Source of the DNA: Pelagibacteraceae bacterium AG-430-P08
GTDB taxonomy: Bacteria; Pseudomonadota; Alphaproteobacteria; Pelagibacterales; Pelagibacteraceae
Assembly: GCA_003212925.1 (NCBI GenBank)
Contig: QCOL01000007.1
Coordinates: 1 to 53,130, forward strand
DNA length: 53,130 nt
Reading direction: 5' to 3'
Shown here: positions 9,873-19,033 of the stretch, one piece after another
How positions within the stretch are numbered: the stretch's first letter is position 1
Layout: every line of letters begins with the position of its first letter
Position numbers and translations under genes: made by a program
Notes under the pieces: model-generated
The model's input: the letters and a program-made list of their open reading frames with translations, nothing else
Told to the model about the DNA's origin: nothing
Database searches by the model: none

Positions 9873-12022
9873 AAAGGTTTACTTGCTTTGATGGCAAGTT
9901 CATTTTCTAAGTTACCAGTATTTCTATATAGCCTTCTCAAAGAAGCAGATATATACCAACTATCAATAAGATTTAAATCAAAACCTATTTCTAGTTTAAT
10001 AGAATTGTCATAGTTTTCCATTATTTGATGATTATATTTTGTATTTAGATCAGATACATACCATGCATTTACGTTTGAAAGAGGAGAAAAATTTTCGAAA
10101 ACTTCCACTCTTCCATATGGTAAAAAATGACCTCTATTAATTTTCTTTTTATATTTTAAAAGACTACCAAAAGAAAAAGATCTGTGTTGCAATTTTTGGT
10201 CCTCAAATTTAAGTGCTTGTATATTTCCAGATTCTGTAAAGCCTTCCAAAATTGAAAAACCAAAATCACCCCTTCCAAATAACAATGAAGTAAATTTATT
10301 CTTTTTATTTAGTTTATTAAATTTAATTGATCCAAAAAATTGATTGATATCTCTTTTTCCTGTTAAGGAATTAGAGGTATTAGCTTCCTCAATTCTAATA
10401 AGACTATTACTAATGCGTCCATAACCCACTAGACCATCAATAAAAAAAGAATGACTTTTATAAGTGCTAGAATAGGCTGTTATGCTAGTCGAATTAGATT
10501 TTATTTCTGAGCCAGATTTACCAATATCATTATCTTCATATTCTTTTCTCAAAGCAAAACCAACGAGTTTATTTTCATCTATTATTTTATCCATACCAAT
10601 CGTTAAGGCATTTGAGTCAAAATCTTCTTTTTTTTTATTAACTCTAGCTTTAATTTTTCCTTTTTTAAAATAGCCTGAGCTCCAAATTTTCCACTCTTGG
10701 GGTAACAATCCAAATTCATTTTTTAAATAATTGGAAAGAGGAAGCTCGTTTACAAATTTTTCAATATTTTTTTCGGAAATTATATGTTTTTTTTCGATGT
10801 TGCCCTTTAAAAGATACGAGTCTAATAATTTTGCATATGGATATGTGTTTTCTTTTAAATCTATACTTATTCCTATATCCTTAAATTTAATGTTATCATT
10901 TTTTTTTGTCGTTCTATGCCATTCTATTCTCTCCAAGACAGCATTAGTTGAATTATAAATGAATCTTTTCGCACCTTCTGATTGTCCTTCTACTATACCA
11001 ACTAATTCTTTATCATCAAAAGCAGTATATGTACCGCTTGATTCTGTAGATGTTATTGAGATTGTTGCTGTGCCTTGGACTGTAGCGGTTCCACCCATAC
11101 CACCATACTCAATAATATATGCATCAACGTTTGTATTATTTATTATATAATCATTCCAACTCCCTTTTCTAACTCCAGTACCATACACATGCATATAATC
11201 TTCTTGTGTTCCATTAAATTGATTAGGTTCTCCAAAATCCCAATTTAAGTAACTTTGTTCTGTACATACGACACCGTTGATTGGACTTTCCTCACCTGTT
11301 CCACCAGTACCAAATTTTTGACAAGTATAAGTTTGACCAGCTTCAGGCCCATCCATCCATCTCCAAACTCTTTCAGTTCCACTATCAGATCCTCCAGTCC
11401 AAGCATTTACAGAAACTTTATTTGCCACAAAGTCATTTTCCTGTGCAGTTGTAATATTTACTAAGTAACCAGTTAATCCATTAAATTTTTGTGCTTCACT
11501 TTTTGCTGCAGCTCTAGCATCATCCCATCTTATATCTGTTGAAGAAACAGCTCTATAATAATGACCGTTTTCAGAATTATAGGCAGCACCAGTAGGTGTT
11601 GCAGATGCAGTAATAGAAACGCTAGAGGTACTTCCGTCTCCTTTAAATGAGAGAGTTGCTAATGCTGCATTTACCTCACTTTGTGTGCCCTCAAAACCAA
11701 TTTCAGATCTATTATCATCTGCACAATTGCTAGGTTCAGAGCTTGAGTCTGCTGTATACCCACAATATCCATTGATTTGTTCAAGTCCAGAGACCGTTGT
11801 GATTTTCACGAACCCTGCAGTGGCTCTTATTGTAATAAGTACATCGGTTGAAAAACCACTAACAGATGGAGTGGTACCTGTTTCAGATAGCAGAACAAAA
11901 TCTGATGTATTAGTTGTTAATGATGAAGGAAAAGTGAAACTTGCTGATAAAACAGTTTTTGAATTAAAAAAAAATATTAAAAAAATATATATTAGATGGA
12001 ATTTAAGTTTACTTATCCTCAT
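9869..12022 (-). CDS. Secreted C-type-lectin-like protein with autotransporter-type beta-barrel
   Basis: The 717-residue product starts with a signal peptide (1-27, hydrophobic stretch IYIFLIFFFN, likely cut after VLSA). Residues about 28-145 resemble a marine extracellular repeat unit (EGTQSEVNAALATLSFKGD). Residues about 150-308 form a C-type-lectin-like domain with EPN at 265-267 and WND at 289-291, the calcium and sugar-binding motifs of that fold, and four cysteines (C234, C253 within it). A linker follows. Residues about 445-717 look like an autotransporter beta-barrel (DGLVGYGR, alternating strands) ending in Phe, the usual outer-membrane signal. I infer surface display of a sugar-binding passenger. 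The N-terminal half is visibly richer in G+C than its neighbours, perhaps only from its Ser/Thr/Gly content. The specific ligand is unknown. Confidence 0.72.
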   Translation of the reverse strand: MRISKLKFHLIYIFLIFFFNSKTVLSASFTFPSSLTTNTSDFVLLSETGTTPSVSGFSTDVLITIRATAGFVKITTVSGLEQINGYCGYTADSSSEPSNCADDNRSEIGFEGTQSEVNAALATLSFKGDGSTSSVSITASATPTGAAYNSENGHYYRAVSSTDIRWDDARAAAKSEAQKFNGLTGYLVNITTAQENDFVANKVSVNAWTGGSDSGTERVWRWMDGPEAGQTYTCQKFGTGGTGEESPINGVVCTEQSYLNWDFGEPNQFNGTQEDYMHVYGTGVRKGSWNDYIINNTNVDAYIIEYGGMGGTATVQGTATISITSTESSGTYTAFDDKELVGIVEGQSEGAKRFIYNSTNAVLERIEWHRTTKKNDNIKFKDIGISIDLKENTYPYAKLLDSYLLKGNIEKKHIISEKNIEKFVNELPLSNYLKNEFGLLPQEWKIWSSGYFKKGKIKARVNKKKEDFDSNALTIGMDKIIDENKLVGFALRKEYEDNDIGKSGSEIKSNSTSITAYSSTYKSHSFFIDGLVGYGRISNSLIRIEEANTSNSLTGKRDINQFFGSIKFNKLNKKNKFTSLLFGRGDFGFSILEGFTESGNIQALKFEDQKLQHRSFSFGSLLKYKKKINRGHFLPYGRVEVFENFSPLSNVNAWYVSDLNTKYNHQIMENYDNSIKLEIGFDLNLIDSWYISASLRRLYRNTGNLENELAIKASKPF

Positions 12023-12031
12023 AAAAAAATA

Positions 12032-12059
12032 ATTAAACTTAAAAAAAATATTATTTCAA
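12032..12059 (-). promoter_or_regulatory. Candidate promoter of the lectin-autotransporter gene
   Basis: In the 42 bases between lpxB and the lectin gene, the minus strand reads TTGAAA (12059-12054), a 16-base spacer, then TTTAAT (12037-12032), each 5 of 6 to the sigma70 consensus. Transcription would start only a few bases before the ATG at 12022. The spacer contains an uninterrupted run of eight T (12048-12041). AT-rich background makes chance matches common. Confidence 0.3.
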
Positions 12060-12064
12060 GGAAA

Positions 12065-13198
12065 TTAAGATAGATATTTCTGTAAAATTAATGAGGCCTC
12101 CATAGATGACGAGGTTTTAGACTTAATTTCATCTAAAGTATTATTTACCTCATTAATTTGTTTTTTCATTAAATCTGGATTTTTCAAAAAATAAACAACA
12201 GATCTAAAAATTTCTTTTGCATTACATTCTTTTTGAATTAATTCTGGAATTATTTCTTTTTGGTTAATTATATTAATTATATTTGCATATTTTGTTTTAA
12301 CTAAAAATTTTACAATTAAAAAATTTATAAAATTCATTTTATAGATGATAATCGATGGTATCTTTAAATTACATATTTCCAATGAAACTGTTCCAGATTT
12401 TGCTACAGCAAATGTAGAGTTGGATAATATCTGGGTTTTAATATTTTCGTCAGATATGACTTCAACATTACTAAAATTATTTTTTTTTATCTCGTTTTTT
12501 ATTAAATCTTTATTTTGATTAGTTGCATGAAAAACAAAATCATATTCATTAAATTTTTCATTCATTAATTTAATAAAATCTATTAAGATTGGTAAAAGAA
12601 TGTTCGTTTCAGATGTACGGCTTCCAGCGAATAAAGATATAATTTTTTTATTTTCATTAATTATATTTGATAAATTTGTTTTAACATTTTTTTTATTTTC
12701 AAGTAAGGGATGACCAACAAAAGTATTCTTGATATTTTCTTTATCAAAATATTTTTTTTCAAAATTGAATAGTAATAAAACGTGATCTAAAAACTTTTTA
12801 AAATTCTTAACCCTACCCTCTCTCCATACCCATACTTGTGGTGCAACATAATGTATTGTTTTAATATTAGGATTGATACTTTTTACTTTTTCAGCAACTC
12901 TTAAAGTAAAATCTGGGCTATCTACACTAAAAAGAATATCAGGATTAAATTCAATTATCTTTTTTACGGTTTCGTTAATTTTATTTCTAATTTTAAATAA
13001 ATTTATAATAACACTAGTAAAACCAATATAAGTTATTTCTTTAAGATCATATATTGATTTGATGCCAAGTTTATTTAGATGAGAACCCCCGACGCTTAAA
13101 TATTCTATATCTGAGTGACTCTGTTGAAGCTTTGTAATTACAGTTGATGCCAATTTATCTCCTGAAGGTTCACCTGTTAATATAAAAATTTTTTTCAT
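12065..13198 (-). CDS. lpxB: Lipid-A-disaccharide synthase
   Basis: LpxB joins 2,3-diacylglucosamine 1-phosphate (lipid X) to UDP-2,3-diacylglucosamine to form the lipid A disaccharide, at the inner face of the inner membrane. The 377-residue GT19-family protein has the N-terminal LTGEPSGDKLAS, the HYVAPQVWVWREGR segment and the C-terminal AVAKSGTVSLEIC, all hallmarks. Length is normal. Its start overlaps the lpxI stop by 4 bases, and LpxI makes one of its two substrates. It is the last conserved gene of the lipid A block; the lectin-autotransporter gene follows 42 bases on. Confidence 0.96.
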   Translation of the reverse strand: MKKIFILTGEPSGDKLASTVITKLQQSHSDIEYLSVGGSHLNKLGIKSIYDLKEITYIGFTSVIINLFKIRNKINETVKKIIEFNPDILFSVDSPDFTLRVAEKVKSINPNIKTIHYVAPQVWVWREGRVKNFKKFLDHVLLLFNFEKKYFDKENIKNTFVGHPLLENKKNVKTNLSNIINENKKIISLFAGSRTSETNILLPILIDFIKLMNEKFNEYDFVFHATNQNKDLIKNEIKKNNFSNVEVISDENIKTQILSNSTFAVAKSGTVSLEICNLKIPSIIIYKMNFINFLIVKFLVKTKYANIINIINQKEIIPELIQKECNAKEIFRSVVYFLKNPDLMKKQINEVNNTLDEIKSKTSSSMEASLILQKYLS

Positions 13199-13989
13199 TT
13201 AACTGAAATAAACATCTTATTTTTATCAGCAAAACTAATACATTTATTTTTATCTAAAAATACATGTTGATTACCTTTTACCACAATGCCTTTTAATCCA
13301 GCTGTCTTACTTTGTTTTAACGTTTTTAAACCAATGGTAGGTAAATCAACCCTAAGATCCTGTTTCTTTTTCGGAAACTTAACTAAAACACCATGGTTTC
13401 GAAATTTTTTACTTTTACTTTTTTCGAGTAATTTTTTTGTTCCGCCTTTTCCCTCAATGGAGACTATTTTATTATTTCTAACCACTACTCCCTGACTATA
13501 ATTATACTCTTTTAAACTATTTAGCGTTTTGATGGCTTTTCTAATATCTGACTGATCCTTATCATTGGGCTTAATCTTTGAATAATTACCCCTTTTCAGA
13601 GACAGCTCTGGATTAAATTTAAGAGAATTTTCTGTTTTTATCTTATTTTGAGCTAGAATTTTAATAATTTCTCTCAAAATTGCAGCATCCCCAAGCTTCG
13701 ATGCTTTAATAATTCTTGGAATATAATAAATCCCTTTAAAATCTAGTTTTAACTTAGAAAAGTTTGGTTTGTTAACTTTTCCAGCAAATAAGACTTTTTT
13801 ACAGCTGTTTTCCTTTAGTATATTAATTATTTTACCAAATTGACCTATAGAAACTGAATAAGATTTACTATTTTTTTTAAATTTCTTGGACTTAGATAAA
13901 TCTATTATTATGTACTTTATTTTTCTTCTTTTGATTGTCTTAAGTATTATATTTGGAAAATCTGTTTCACCAAAAATTAATCCTATCAT
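13195..13989 (-). CDS. lpxI: UDP-2,3-diacylglucosamine pyrophosphatase LpxI
   Basis: LpxI hydrolyses UDP-2,3-diacylglucosamine to lipid X, the job done by the unrelated LpxH in gammaproteobacteria. The 264-residue protein (formerly DUF1009) starts MIGLIFGETDFPNIILK and has the conserved C-terminal half: SIEGKGGTKKLLE, GVLVKFPKKKQDLRVDLPTI, then GLKGIVVKGNQ. Its position between lpxA and lpxB is the classic alphaproteobacterial place for this gene. It starts 1 base after lpxA ends and overlaps lpxB by 4 bases. Confidence 0.92.
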   Translation of the reverse strand: MIGLIFGETDFPNIILKTIKRRKIKYIIIDLSKSKKFKKNSKSYSVSIGQFGKIINILKENSCKKVLFAGKVNKPNFSKLKLDFKGIYYIPRIIKASKLGDAAILREIIKILAQNKIKTENSLKFNPELSLKRGNYSKIKPNDKDQSDIRKAIKTLNSLKEYNYSQGVVVRNNKIVSIEGKGGTKKLLEKSKSKKFRNHGVLVKFPKKKQDLRVDLPTIGLKTLKQSKTAGLKGIVVKGNQHVFLDKNKCISFADKNKMFISVK

Positions 13990-13990
13990 T

Positions 13991-14767
13991 TTACGAAAAT
14001 GGGGTGCAAATAGACCTTTTTTTATCTTTAGTAATAAATTCTATTACTTCTTTAACTAATGGATTTTCCTGATATGTGCCATTTAATTTACTTATATTTT
14101 CATTAATATTTTTGGTAGCAAAAATCTCTTTATATGCCTCACTTAATCCTAAAATATCTTTATTTTCAAATTTAGCTCTTCTCAAACCTATTAGATTTAA
14201 TCCTTGTAATGAATTTCTATTTCCTGTTGATAATCCATAGGGAATAACATCGTGTAGCACTCCAGTCATTCCTCCAATCATTGCCATTTTACCAATTCTT
14301 GTAAACTGTTGAACAGCTGAATTTCCACCTATAACTACGTTATCTTCAATAATAGCGTGACCTCCCAAGGGTACATTATTTGCTATAATAACGTTGTTAC
14401 CTACCTGACAATCATGAGCTATGTGAGATGAAATCATAAATAAACAATTATTTCCAATTACGGTCTTACCTCCGCCACCAATTGTTCCAGGATTTATTGT
14501 TACATATTCTCTTATTCTATTATTATCCCCAATAACTAAACTTGTTTCTTCACCATTATATTTTAAGTCTTGAGGATCGTTAATTGAGACGAATGGATAA
14601 ATCTTATTTCCTTTTCCAATTTTAGTATTTCCTGTAATGCTTACATGTGATTGAACTTCTGTATTCTCCTCAATTTCTACATTAGGACCTATGATTGTAT
14701 ATGGCCCGATCTTAACACTCGTATGAATTTTCGCATTTTTATTTATTATAGCTGTTTTATCTATCAT
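13991..14767 (-). CDS. lpxA: UDP-N-acetylglucosamine acyltransferase
   Basis: LpxA adds the first 3-hydroxyacyl chain from acyl-ACP to UDP-GlcNAc, opening lipid A synthesis. The 258-residue left-handed beta-helix shows hexapeptide repeats over about 1-190, the catalytic His118 within SSHIAHDC, and NVPLGGHAIIEDNVVIGG. The C-terminal helical domain contains GLNLIGLRRAKF. Length is normal. It overlaps lpxD by 4 bases; lpxC, the next pathway enzyme, is not in this window. Confidence 0.97.
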   Translation of the reverse strand: MIDKTAIINKNAKIHTSVKIGPYTIIGPNVEIEENTEVQSHVSITGNTKIGKGNKIYPFVSINDPQDLKYNGEETSLVIGDNNRIREYVTINPGTIGGGGKTVIGNNCLFMISSHIAHDCQVGNNVIIANNVPLGGHAIIEDNVVIGGNSAVQQFTRIGKMAMIGGMTGVLHDVIPYGLSTGNRNSLQGLNLIGLRRAKFENKDILGLSEAYKEIFATKNINENISKLNGTYQENPLVKEVIEFITKDKKRSICTPFS

Positions 14768-15741
14768 TTATTTTCTCTAATAAAATTTTTTAAATCTTTT
14801 GCTGGATAACCCATCACTTTAGAATTGTCAGGGATATTCTTTATAACTCCACTACCACCACCGATCTGCACATTATTACCAATCTTAAGATGACCTGAAA
14901 TACCTGCCTGACCTCCAATCATAACATTGTTACCTAAAGTCGAACTTCCTGCAAAACCTACTTGTCCAGCAATAATACAATTCTCACCAATTTTAACGTT
15001 GTGAGCTATATGTATTTGATTATCTAAATATGTATTTTTTCCTATAATTGTATTCGAAAGAGAACCCCTATCTATTGTAGAACCGCAGCCTATTTCAACA
15101 TTATCTTCAATTATTACAATACCTATCTGAGGGTACCTAAAATTTAAGTCTTTGTTTGGGAAGAAACCAAATCCTTTTTTTCCAATAACACAACCATCTA
15201 ATATGTGAACATTGTTTTTAATTAATGAATTTCTGATAATTACATTTGATCCTATAGAGCAATCATCTCCAATATTCACATTTTTTTCTATGATTGAATT
15301 ATGACCAATTAAACAATTTTTACCTATTTTTACATTTTCACCTATAAGAACATTTTTTCCAAATTTAACTTTATCTTTGAATTCAGTTTCGTTTACATCT
15401 TTAACAGAGTTATCAAAATCATCAGTAATAGAATCTGGATAAAAAATTTTTGTAATTTGAGCGGTATGCAACAAAACTTTATCAGAAATGATTACTTTAC
15501 AAGAGTTTGGTAAAAATGATTTAAAATTTTTAGATGTTATACAATATGAAGCTTTTGTATTTTTTGCGAATTCAACGTATTTTTTTGAGTGAAAAAAAGT
15601 TATTTCGTTTTTTTGTGATGAATTTAAGTCTTTAATATCTTTAATTTTATCATCAGATAAACCATCAATTTTTAAATTAATCACTTTAAGCAAATAATTT
15701 ATATCATAAGGTCCAGTATTTTTAAAAAAAGGGTTCACCAT
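14764..15741 (-). CDS. lpxD: UDP-3-O-(3-hydroxyacyl)glucosamine N-acyltransferase
   Basis: LpxD adds the second acyl chain to the deacetylated glucosamine intermediate of lipid A. An N-terminal uridine-binding domain (starting MVNPFFKNTGPYDIN) is followed by left-handed beta-helix hexapeptides and the catalytic His247 in HIAHNV, then IAGQVGFAGSS. I chose the ATG at 15741 (325 residues), because family members normally begin right at this NPFF..GP segment. An in-frame TTG at 15759 would add only six residues (MILNLL) and has no clear ribosome-binding site. The gene overlaps lpxA by 4 bases and follows fabZ. Confidence 0.95.
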   Translation of the reverse strand: MVNPFFKNTGPYDINYLLKVINLKIDGLSDDKIKDIKDLNSSQKNEITFFHSKKYVEFAKNTKASYCITSKNFKSFLPNSCKVIISDKVLLHTAQITKIFYPDSITDDFDNSVKDVNETEFKDKVKFGKNVLIGENVKIGKNCLIGHNSIIEKNVNIGDDCSIGSNVIIRNSLIKNNVHILDGCVIGKKGFGFFPNKDLNFRYPQIGIVIIEDNVEIGCGSTIDRGSLSNTIIGKNTYLDNQIHIAHNVKIGENCIIAGQVGFAGSSTLGNNVMIGGQAGISGHLKIGNNVQIGGGSGVIKNIPDNSKVMGYPAKDLKNFIRENK

Positions 15742-15795
15742 TAATAAGTTTAATATCAAAACTTATTTTAAATGCTTATCAAGATTTATTGCTAA

Positions 15796-16248
15796 TTATT
15801 TCCTATCTACAATTGTAGCTGACCATTGTGCATCGGACATTTTTTTTCCATCTACAAAAGCTTCACCCTTATATTTCCATACTCTTCCATGTGATCTAAT
15901 AGCTTCAATTTTTAATTCCAATTTACAATCTGGTATAACTGGATTCCTAAATCTAGCTTTTTCAACACTCATTAAAAAAACAAGCTTATTATCATATTCT
16001 TTTTTATCTATACCGTGAGCTGTAAGTGCTGCAGCTGCTTGACCAAAAGCTTCAACAATCAAAACGCCAGGTAAAACAGGATTTCCAGGAAAATGTCCGT
16101 CAACGTAAAAAGAGTCTTTTTTAACATTCATAATTGCGGTTGCTGAATGAAGATGTTTAATATCAATCAATTCATCTATTAGTAACATTGGTTCTCTGTG
16201 TGGTAATAATTCAATTATATCTTTTTTTGTTAATCTATCTTTAGTCAT
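15796..16248 (-). CDS. fabZ: 3-hydroxyacyl-ACP dehydratase FabZ
   Basis: FabZ dehydrates 3-hydroxyacyl-ACP in fatty acid elongation and competes with LpxA and LpxD for the same substrate, which explains the shared neighbourhood. The 150-residue hotdog-fold protein has LLPHREPMLLID, catalytic His52 in GHFPGNPVLPGV and Glu66 in LIVEAFGQ. Length is standard. It sits between skp (11 bases away) and lpxD, as in most proteobacteria. Confidence 0.97.
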   Translation of the reverse strand: MTKDRLTKKDIIELLPHREPMLLIDELIDIKHLHSATAIMNVKKDSFYVDGHFPGNPVLPGVLIVEAFGQAAAALTAHGIDKKEYDNKLVFLMSVEKARFRNPVIPDCKLELKIEAIRSHGRVWKYKGEAFVDGKKMSDAQWSATIVDRK

Positions 16249-16259
16249 TTAAATTATAA

Positions 16260-16778
16260 TTATTCAAAACTAATTTTACTATGTTTTTCATTAAATATCT
16301 TTAAAATTTCTTTTGTAATGTCAAGTTTATCATCGCCAAAAATGATTTTATCTTTTTGCAGTAATAATTGAATAGACTCTTTTTGTAAATAATTCGTAAT
16401 TAATGGATTCAACAAATCAATAATTTTTTTTTTTGAATTAATACTAAAATTATTAAAGTTATCTCTTTTTTTTTTTCTTATCTCATCAAATTTTTTTACC
16501 TCAATTTCATAATTTTTGACCATTTTATCTAATTCGTCTTTTTTTAAAATATTTTTCTGTTTGACGATTTTATCTTTTTTTTCTTTTAATTTTTTTCCTA
16601 AATCATTTAATTCAGAAATAATTTTTTTATTTTTGCTTTCTATAACTTGGTTTAATTTTTTTCCTGATGTTGAATTATTTACTATGTAATTTATATCTAC
16701 AAACCTTATGTTTTCATTTGCACTAGAGAGTCCGAAAAGTAAAAAAAAAATTAATACTACTTTTAATGAGTATTTCAT
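16260..16778 (-). CDS. skp: OmpH/Skp-family periplasmic chaperone
   Basis: Skp holds unfolded outer-membrane proteins in the periplasm on their way to the BAM complex. The 172-residue product has a signal peptide (1-20, hydrophobic VVLIFFLLFG). A short beta segment (IRFVDINYIVNNS) matching the OmpH start follows, then a long lysine/glutamate-rich helical stretch (about 40-125), consistent with the Skp tentacles. Sequence identity in this family is low, so the call rests on architecture and on its place next to bamA, whose stop it overlaps by 1 base. Confidence 0.87.
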   Translation of the reverse strand: MKYSLKVVLIFFLLFGLSSANENIRFVDINYIVNNSTSGKKLNQVIESKNKKIISELNDLGKKLKEKKDKIVKQKNILKKDELDKMVKNYEIEVKKFDEIRKKKRDNFNNFSINSKKKIIDLLNPLITNYLQKESIQLLLQKDKIIFGDDKLDITKEILKIFNEKHSKISFE

Positions 16779-19021
16779 TAAAACTGAGTTCCTAATCTAA
16801 ATCTAAAAGTTTCAGTTTTATCTGATGATGCTTTTGATAGAGCGTTTGCAAATGAAAAACTTAATGGTCCAATTGGTGTTAATAAATTAAATGCTACTCC
16901 AGTTGAGCTTCTAATAGTGCTTTTATCATCCAAGGAACTGTTATAATCAACACCCCATATATTAGCCGCATCAAAGAAAACTCCAACATCAAGATTATCC
17001 AAACCTTCAACAATATTTGGTAATGTTGCTGATAAATTCAATGCAGTCACATGATTTCCGCCAATATAATCATTATTTTCAACAGGTCCAACTTTCCCTT
17101 TTTCAAAACCTCTTAATTTATATGAGGGAACGTTTAATCTTTTTGAAATTCTTACATCGTCAGATAAGCCAGTTATAGTTTTTGCGTAAAAACTTATTTT
17201 TCCAATCGAATTAGATTTAGTAGATAACTTTTTATATTTAGCTATTTCAAATGCATTTGAGAATTCTGAATTATCTGAAATTATTGGCACCTCCTGTGAA
17301 AAAAAGGTTTGATAACCACTTTCAGATCTATATCTTTTATCTCTTAAGTCCTGATCAATAGTATAATTGAAATATAAATCTGTATACGAACCTTCTTGTT
17401 TTTTTAGGGTTTCCGAGGCTTTACTTGATGTTTCCAAATCTTCAACAAGAAAATCAATTTCAGGACTTAAAAATATATTTTGAAACTGCTCAAATTTTGT
17501 ACCCAAAGAAAATCCTAATTCAGAAGTTTTATATCCAGAGTCAGTCAATAAATCAGTTGAAGAGCTTTTTAAAGACGTAAATAAGGTATTTTCAGAATTA
17601 CCAAAATTTGGTTTAGCATAAATGAAACGTCCTTTAATTGTTTCAGGAGTAAGTTCAAGATTAGCATCTAAATTAATACCTTGACCTAAAAAATTCTTTT
17701 CTTTAATACCCCCGCCAAGTATTTCACCACTCGTTCCAAAACCAGCTTGTAAAGTAATTTCACCAGATGGTCGTTCTTCAACCTCTAAATCAATTATTTT
17801 TAAATTATCTTCTGAGCCATCTTGGATATCTGTATTTACTTTCTTAAAAATTCCTAAACTTTTTAAATTATTTATTGATCTATTAAATAGAATTTCATTT
17901 AAAGGATCACCCTCATCTACAATAAGATTATTTCTTATTACTTCTTCTAAAGTAGAATAATTTCCAGAAATATTAATTTTTTCGACATATTTTTTTTCAC
18001 TTTCAGAGATATTTATTTCAAAATCTATTTTATCTTTATCAATTTTTTCAACTATAGAGGCGTTTATAAATTCATATTGCTTTGTTAATGCAATTTTATC
18101 AATATCTTTTAATAATAAATTAACTTTAGATAACGAATAAACTTCACCTTTAAGTTTGGTAAATTTTTTTTCTACAGATTTAAAGGTATTAAGGTCATAA
18201 TTTGAGGGCACATTTAAACTAAAATTATTGAAAAAATATTTTTTTCCTGAAGTTATTTTAAAAATCAAATTAAAATTTGAATTTTTATCAAACTCAACAA
18301 ATGAATTTTCAACTAATACATCAAAATATCCATTATCTTTAAAATAATTTGTTAATAATCTCTTATCTAAATTGATTAACTCTTCATTAATATAAACATT
18401 AGATGAGACAAATTTCCAAAATTTATGCTCTTCGGAAGTTATAACTTCTTTTAACCTCTTATCTTTAAAAACTTTATCACCTAAAAAAACAATCTTTTTA
18501 ATTTTTGCTTTCTCACCTAATTTGATGTCAATTTTTAAATCAATAGAATTTAATTCTTTATTTAAACTTTTTGAACTTGTAATATTTGAAAAATAATATC
18601 CACTTGTTTTTAATATATTTTGAATTAACCTCAGATCAGCAGAGAGTATTTCTTGGTCGAATGACTTCATTTCTGCGAGTTGAATTTTACCTTTTATAAA
18701 TTCTACTAGAGATTGTTTTTTTATTCCCGTAATCTCAAAATTATCTATAATGGGGTTTTCAGTAACATTAATTTTTAAAATTTTATTTTCAAAAATTAAA
18801 TTTATGTCGCTAAAAAAATTTGTTTTATAAAGATTCTTAATAACTCTATCTAACTTTTGTTTTGAAACATTCTCATTAAGATTAACTTCAGAGAAAATTA
18901 TTATTGTTTCATCTGAAATTCTTTTATTTCCAGATATCTCAAATTTTTTAATAATTTCTGCGTACAACGAACTTAAAAAAAAACAATGAATAAAAAATAT
19001 TTTTATTAAAAATTTAATCAT
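16778..19021 (-). CDS. bamA: Outer membrane protein assembly factor BamA
   Basis: BamA folds and inserts beta-barrel proteins into the outer membrane. The 747-residue product has a signal peptide (hydrophobic IFFIHCFFLSSLYA), a POTRA region from about residue 22 to 350 (first repeat FEISGNKRISDETI), and a C-terminal barrel. The barrel carries the lid-loop motif RGF (637-639) and ends FRFRLGTQF, with the terminal Phe needed for outer-membrane targeting. Length is normal. It lies 12 bases downstream of dxr, where rseP is normally found in this cluster but is missing, and it is followed at once by its partner chaperone skp. Confidence 0.97.
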   Translation of the reverse strand: MIKFLIKIFFIHCFFLSSLYAEIIKKFEISGNKRISDETIIIFSEVNLNENVSKQKLDRVIKNLYKTNFFSDINLIFENKILKINVTENPIIDNFEITGIKKQSLVEFIKGKIQLAEMKSFDQEILSADLRLIQNILKTSGYYFSNITSSKSLNKELNSIDLKIDIKLGEKAKIKKIVFLGDKVFKDKRLKEVITSEEHKFWKFVSSNVYINEELINLDKRLLTNYFKDNGYFDVLVENSFVEFDKNSNFNLIFKITSGKKYFFNNFSLNVPSNYDLNTFKSVEKKFTKLKGEVYSLSKVNLLLKDIDKIALTKQYEFINASIVEKIDKDKIDFEINISESEKKYVEKINISGNYSTLEEVIRNNLIVDEGDPLNEILFNRSINNLKSLGIFKKVNTDIQDGSEDNLKIIDLEVEERPSGEITLQAGFGTSGEILGGGIKEKNFLGQGINLDANLELTPETIKGRFIYAKPNFGNSENTLFTSLKSSSTDLLTDSGYKTSELGFSLGTKFEQFQNIFLSPEIDFLVEDLETSSKASETLKKQEGSYTDLYFNYTIDQDLRDKRYRSESGYQTFFSQEVPIISDNSEFSNAFEIAKYKKLSTKSNSIGKISFYAKTITGLSDDVRISKRLNVPSYKLRGFEKGKVGPVENNDYIGGNHVTALNLSATLPNIVEGLDNLDVGVFFDAANIWGVDYNSSLDDKSTIRSSTGVAFNLLTPIGPLSFSFANALSKASSDKTETFRFRLGTQF

Positions 19022-19033
19022 AGATAATTGGTT

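Noticed and set aside
11685-12032. 115-codon plus-strand open frame opposite the lectin gene N-terminus
   Set aside because: It mirrors the low-stop composition of the Ser/Thr-rich coding strand; no family resemblance, and the lectin frame with signal peptide and domains is clearly the real gene.
15742-15759. TTG start giving a six-residue longer LpxD
   Set aside because: Adds only MILNLL ahead of the usual family start; no ribosome-binding site and no coupling overlap at the TTG, unlike lolC.
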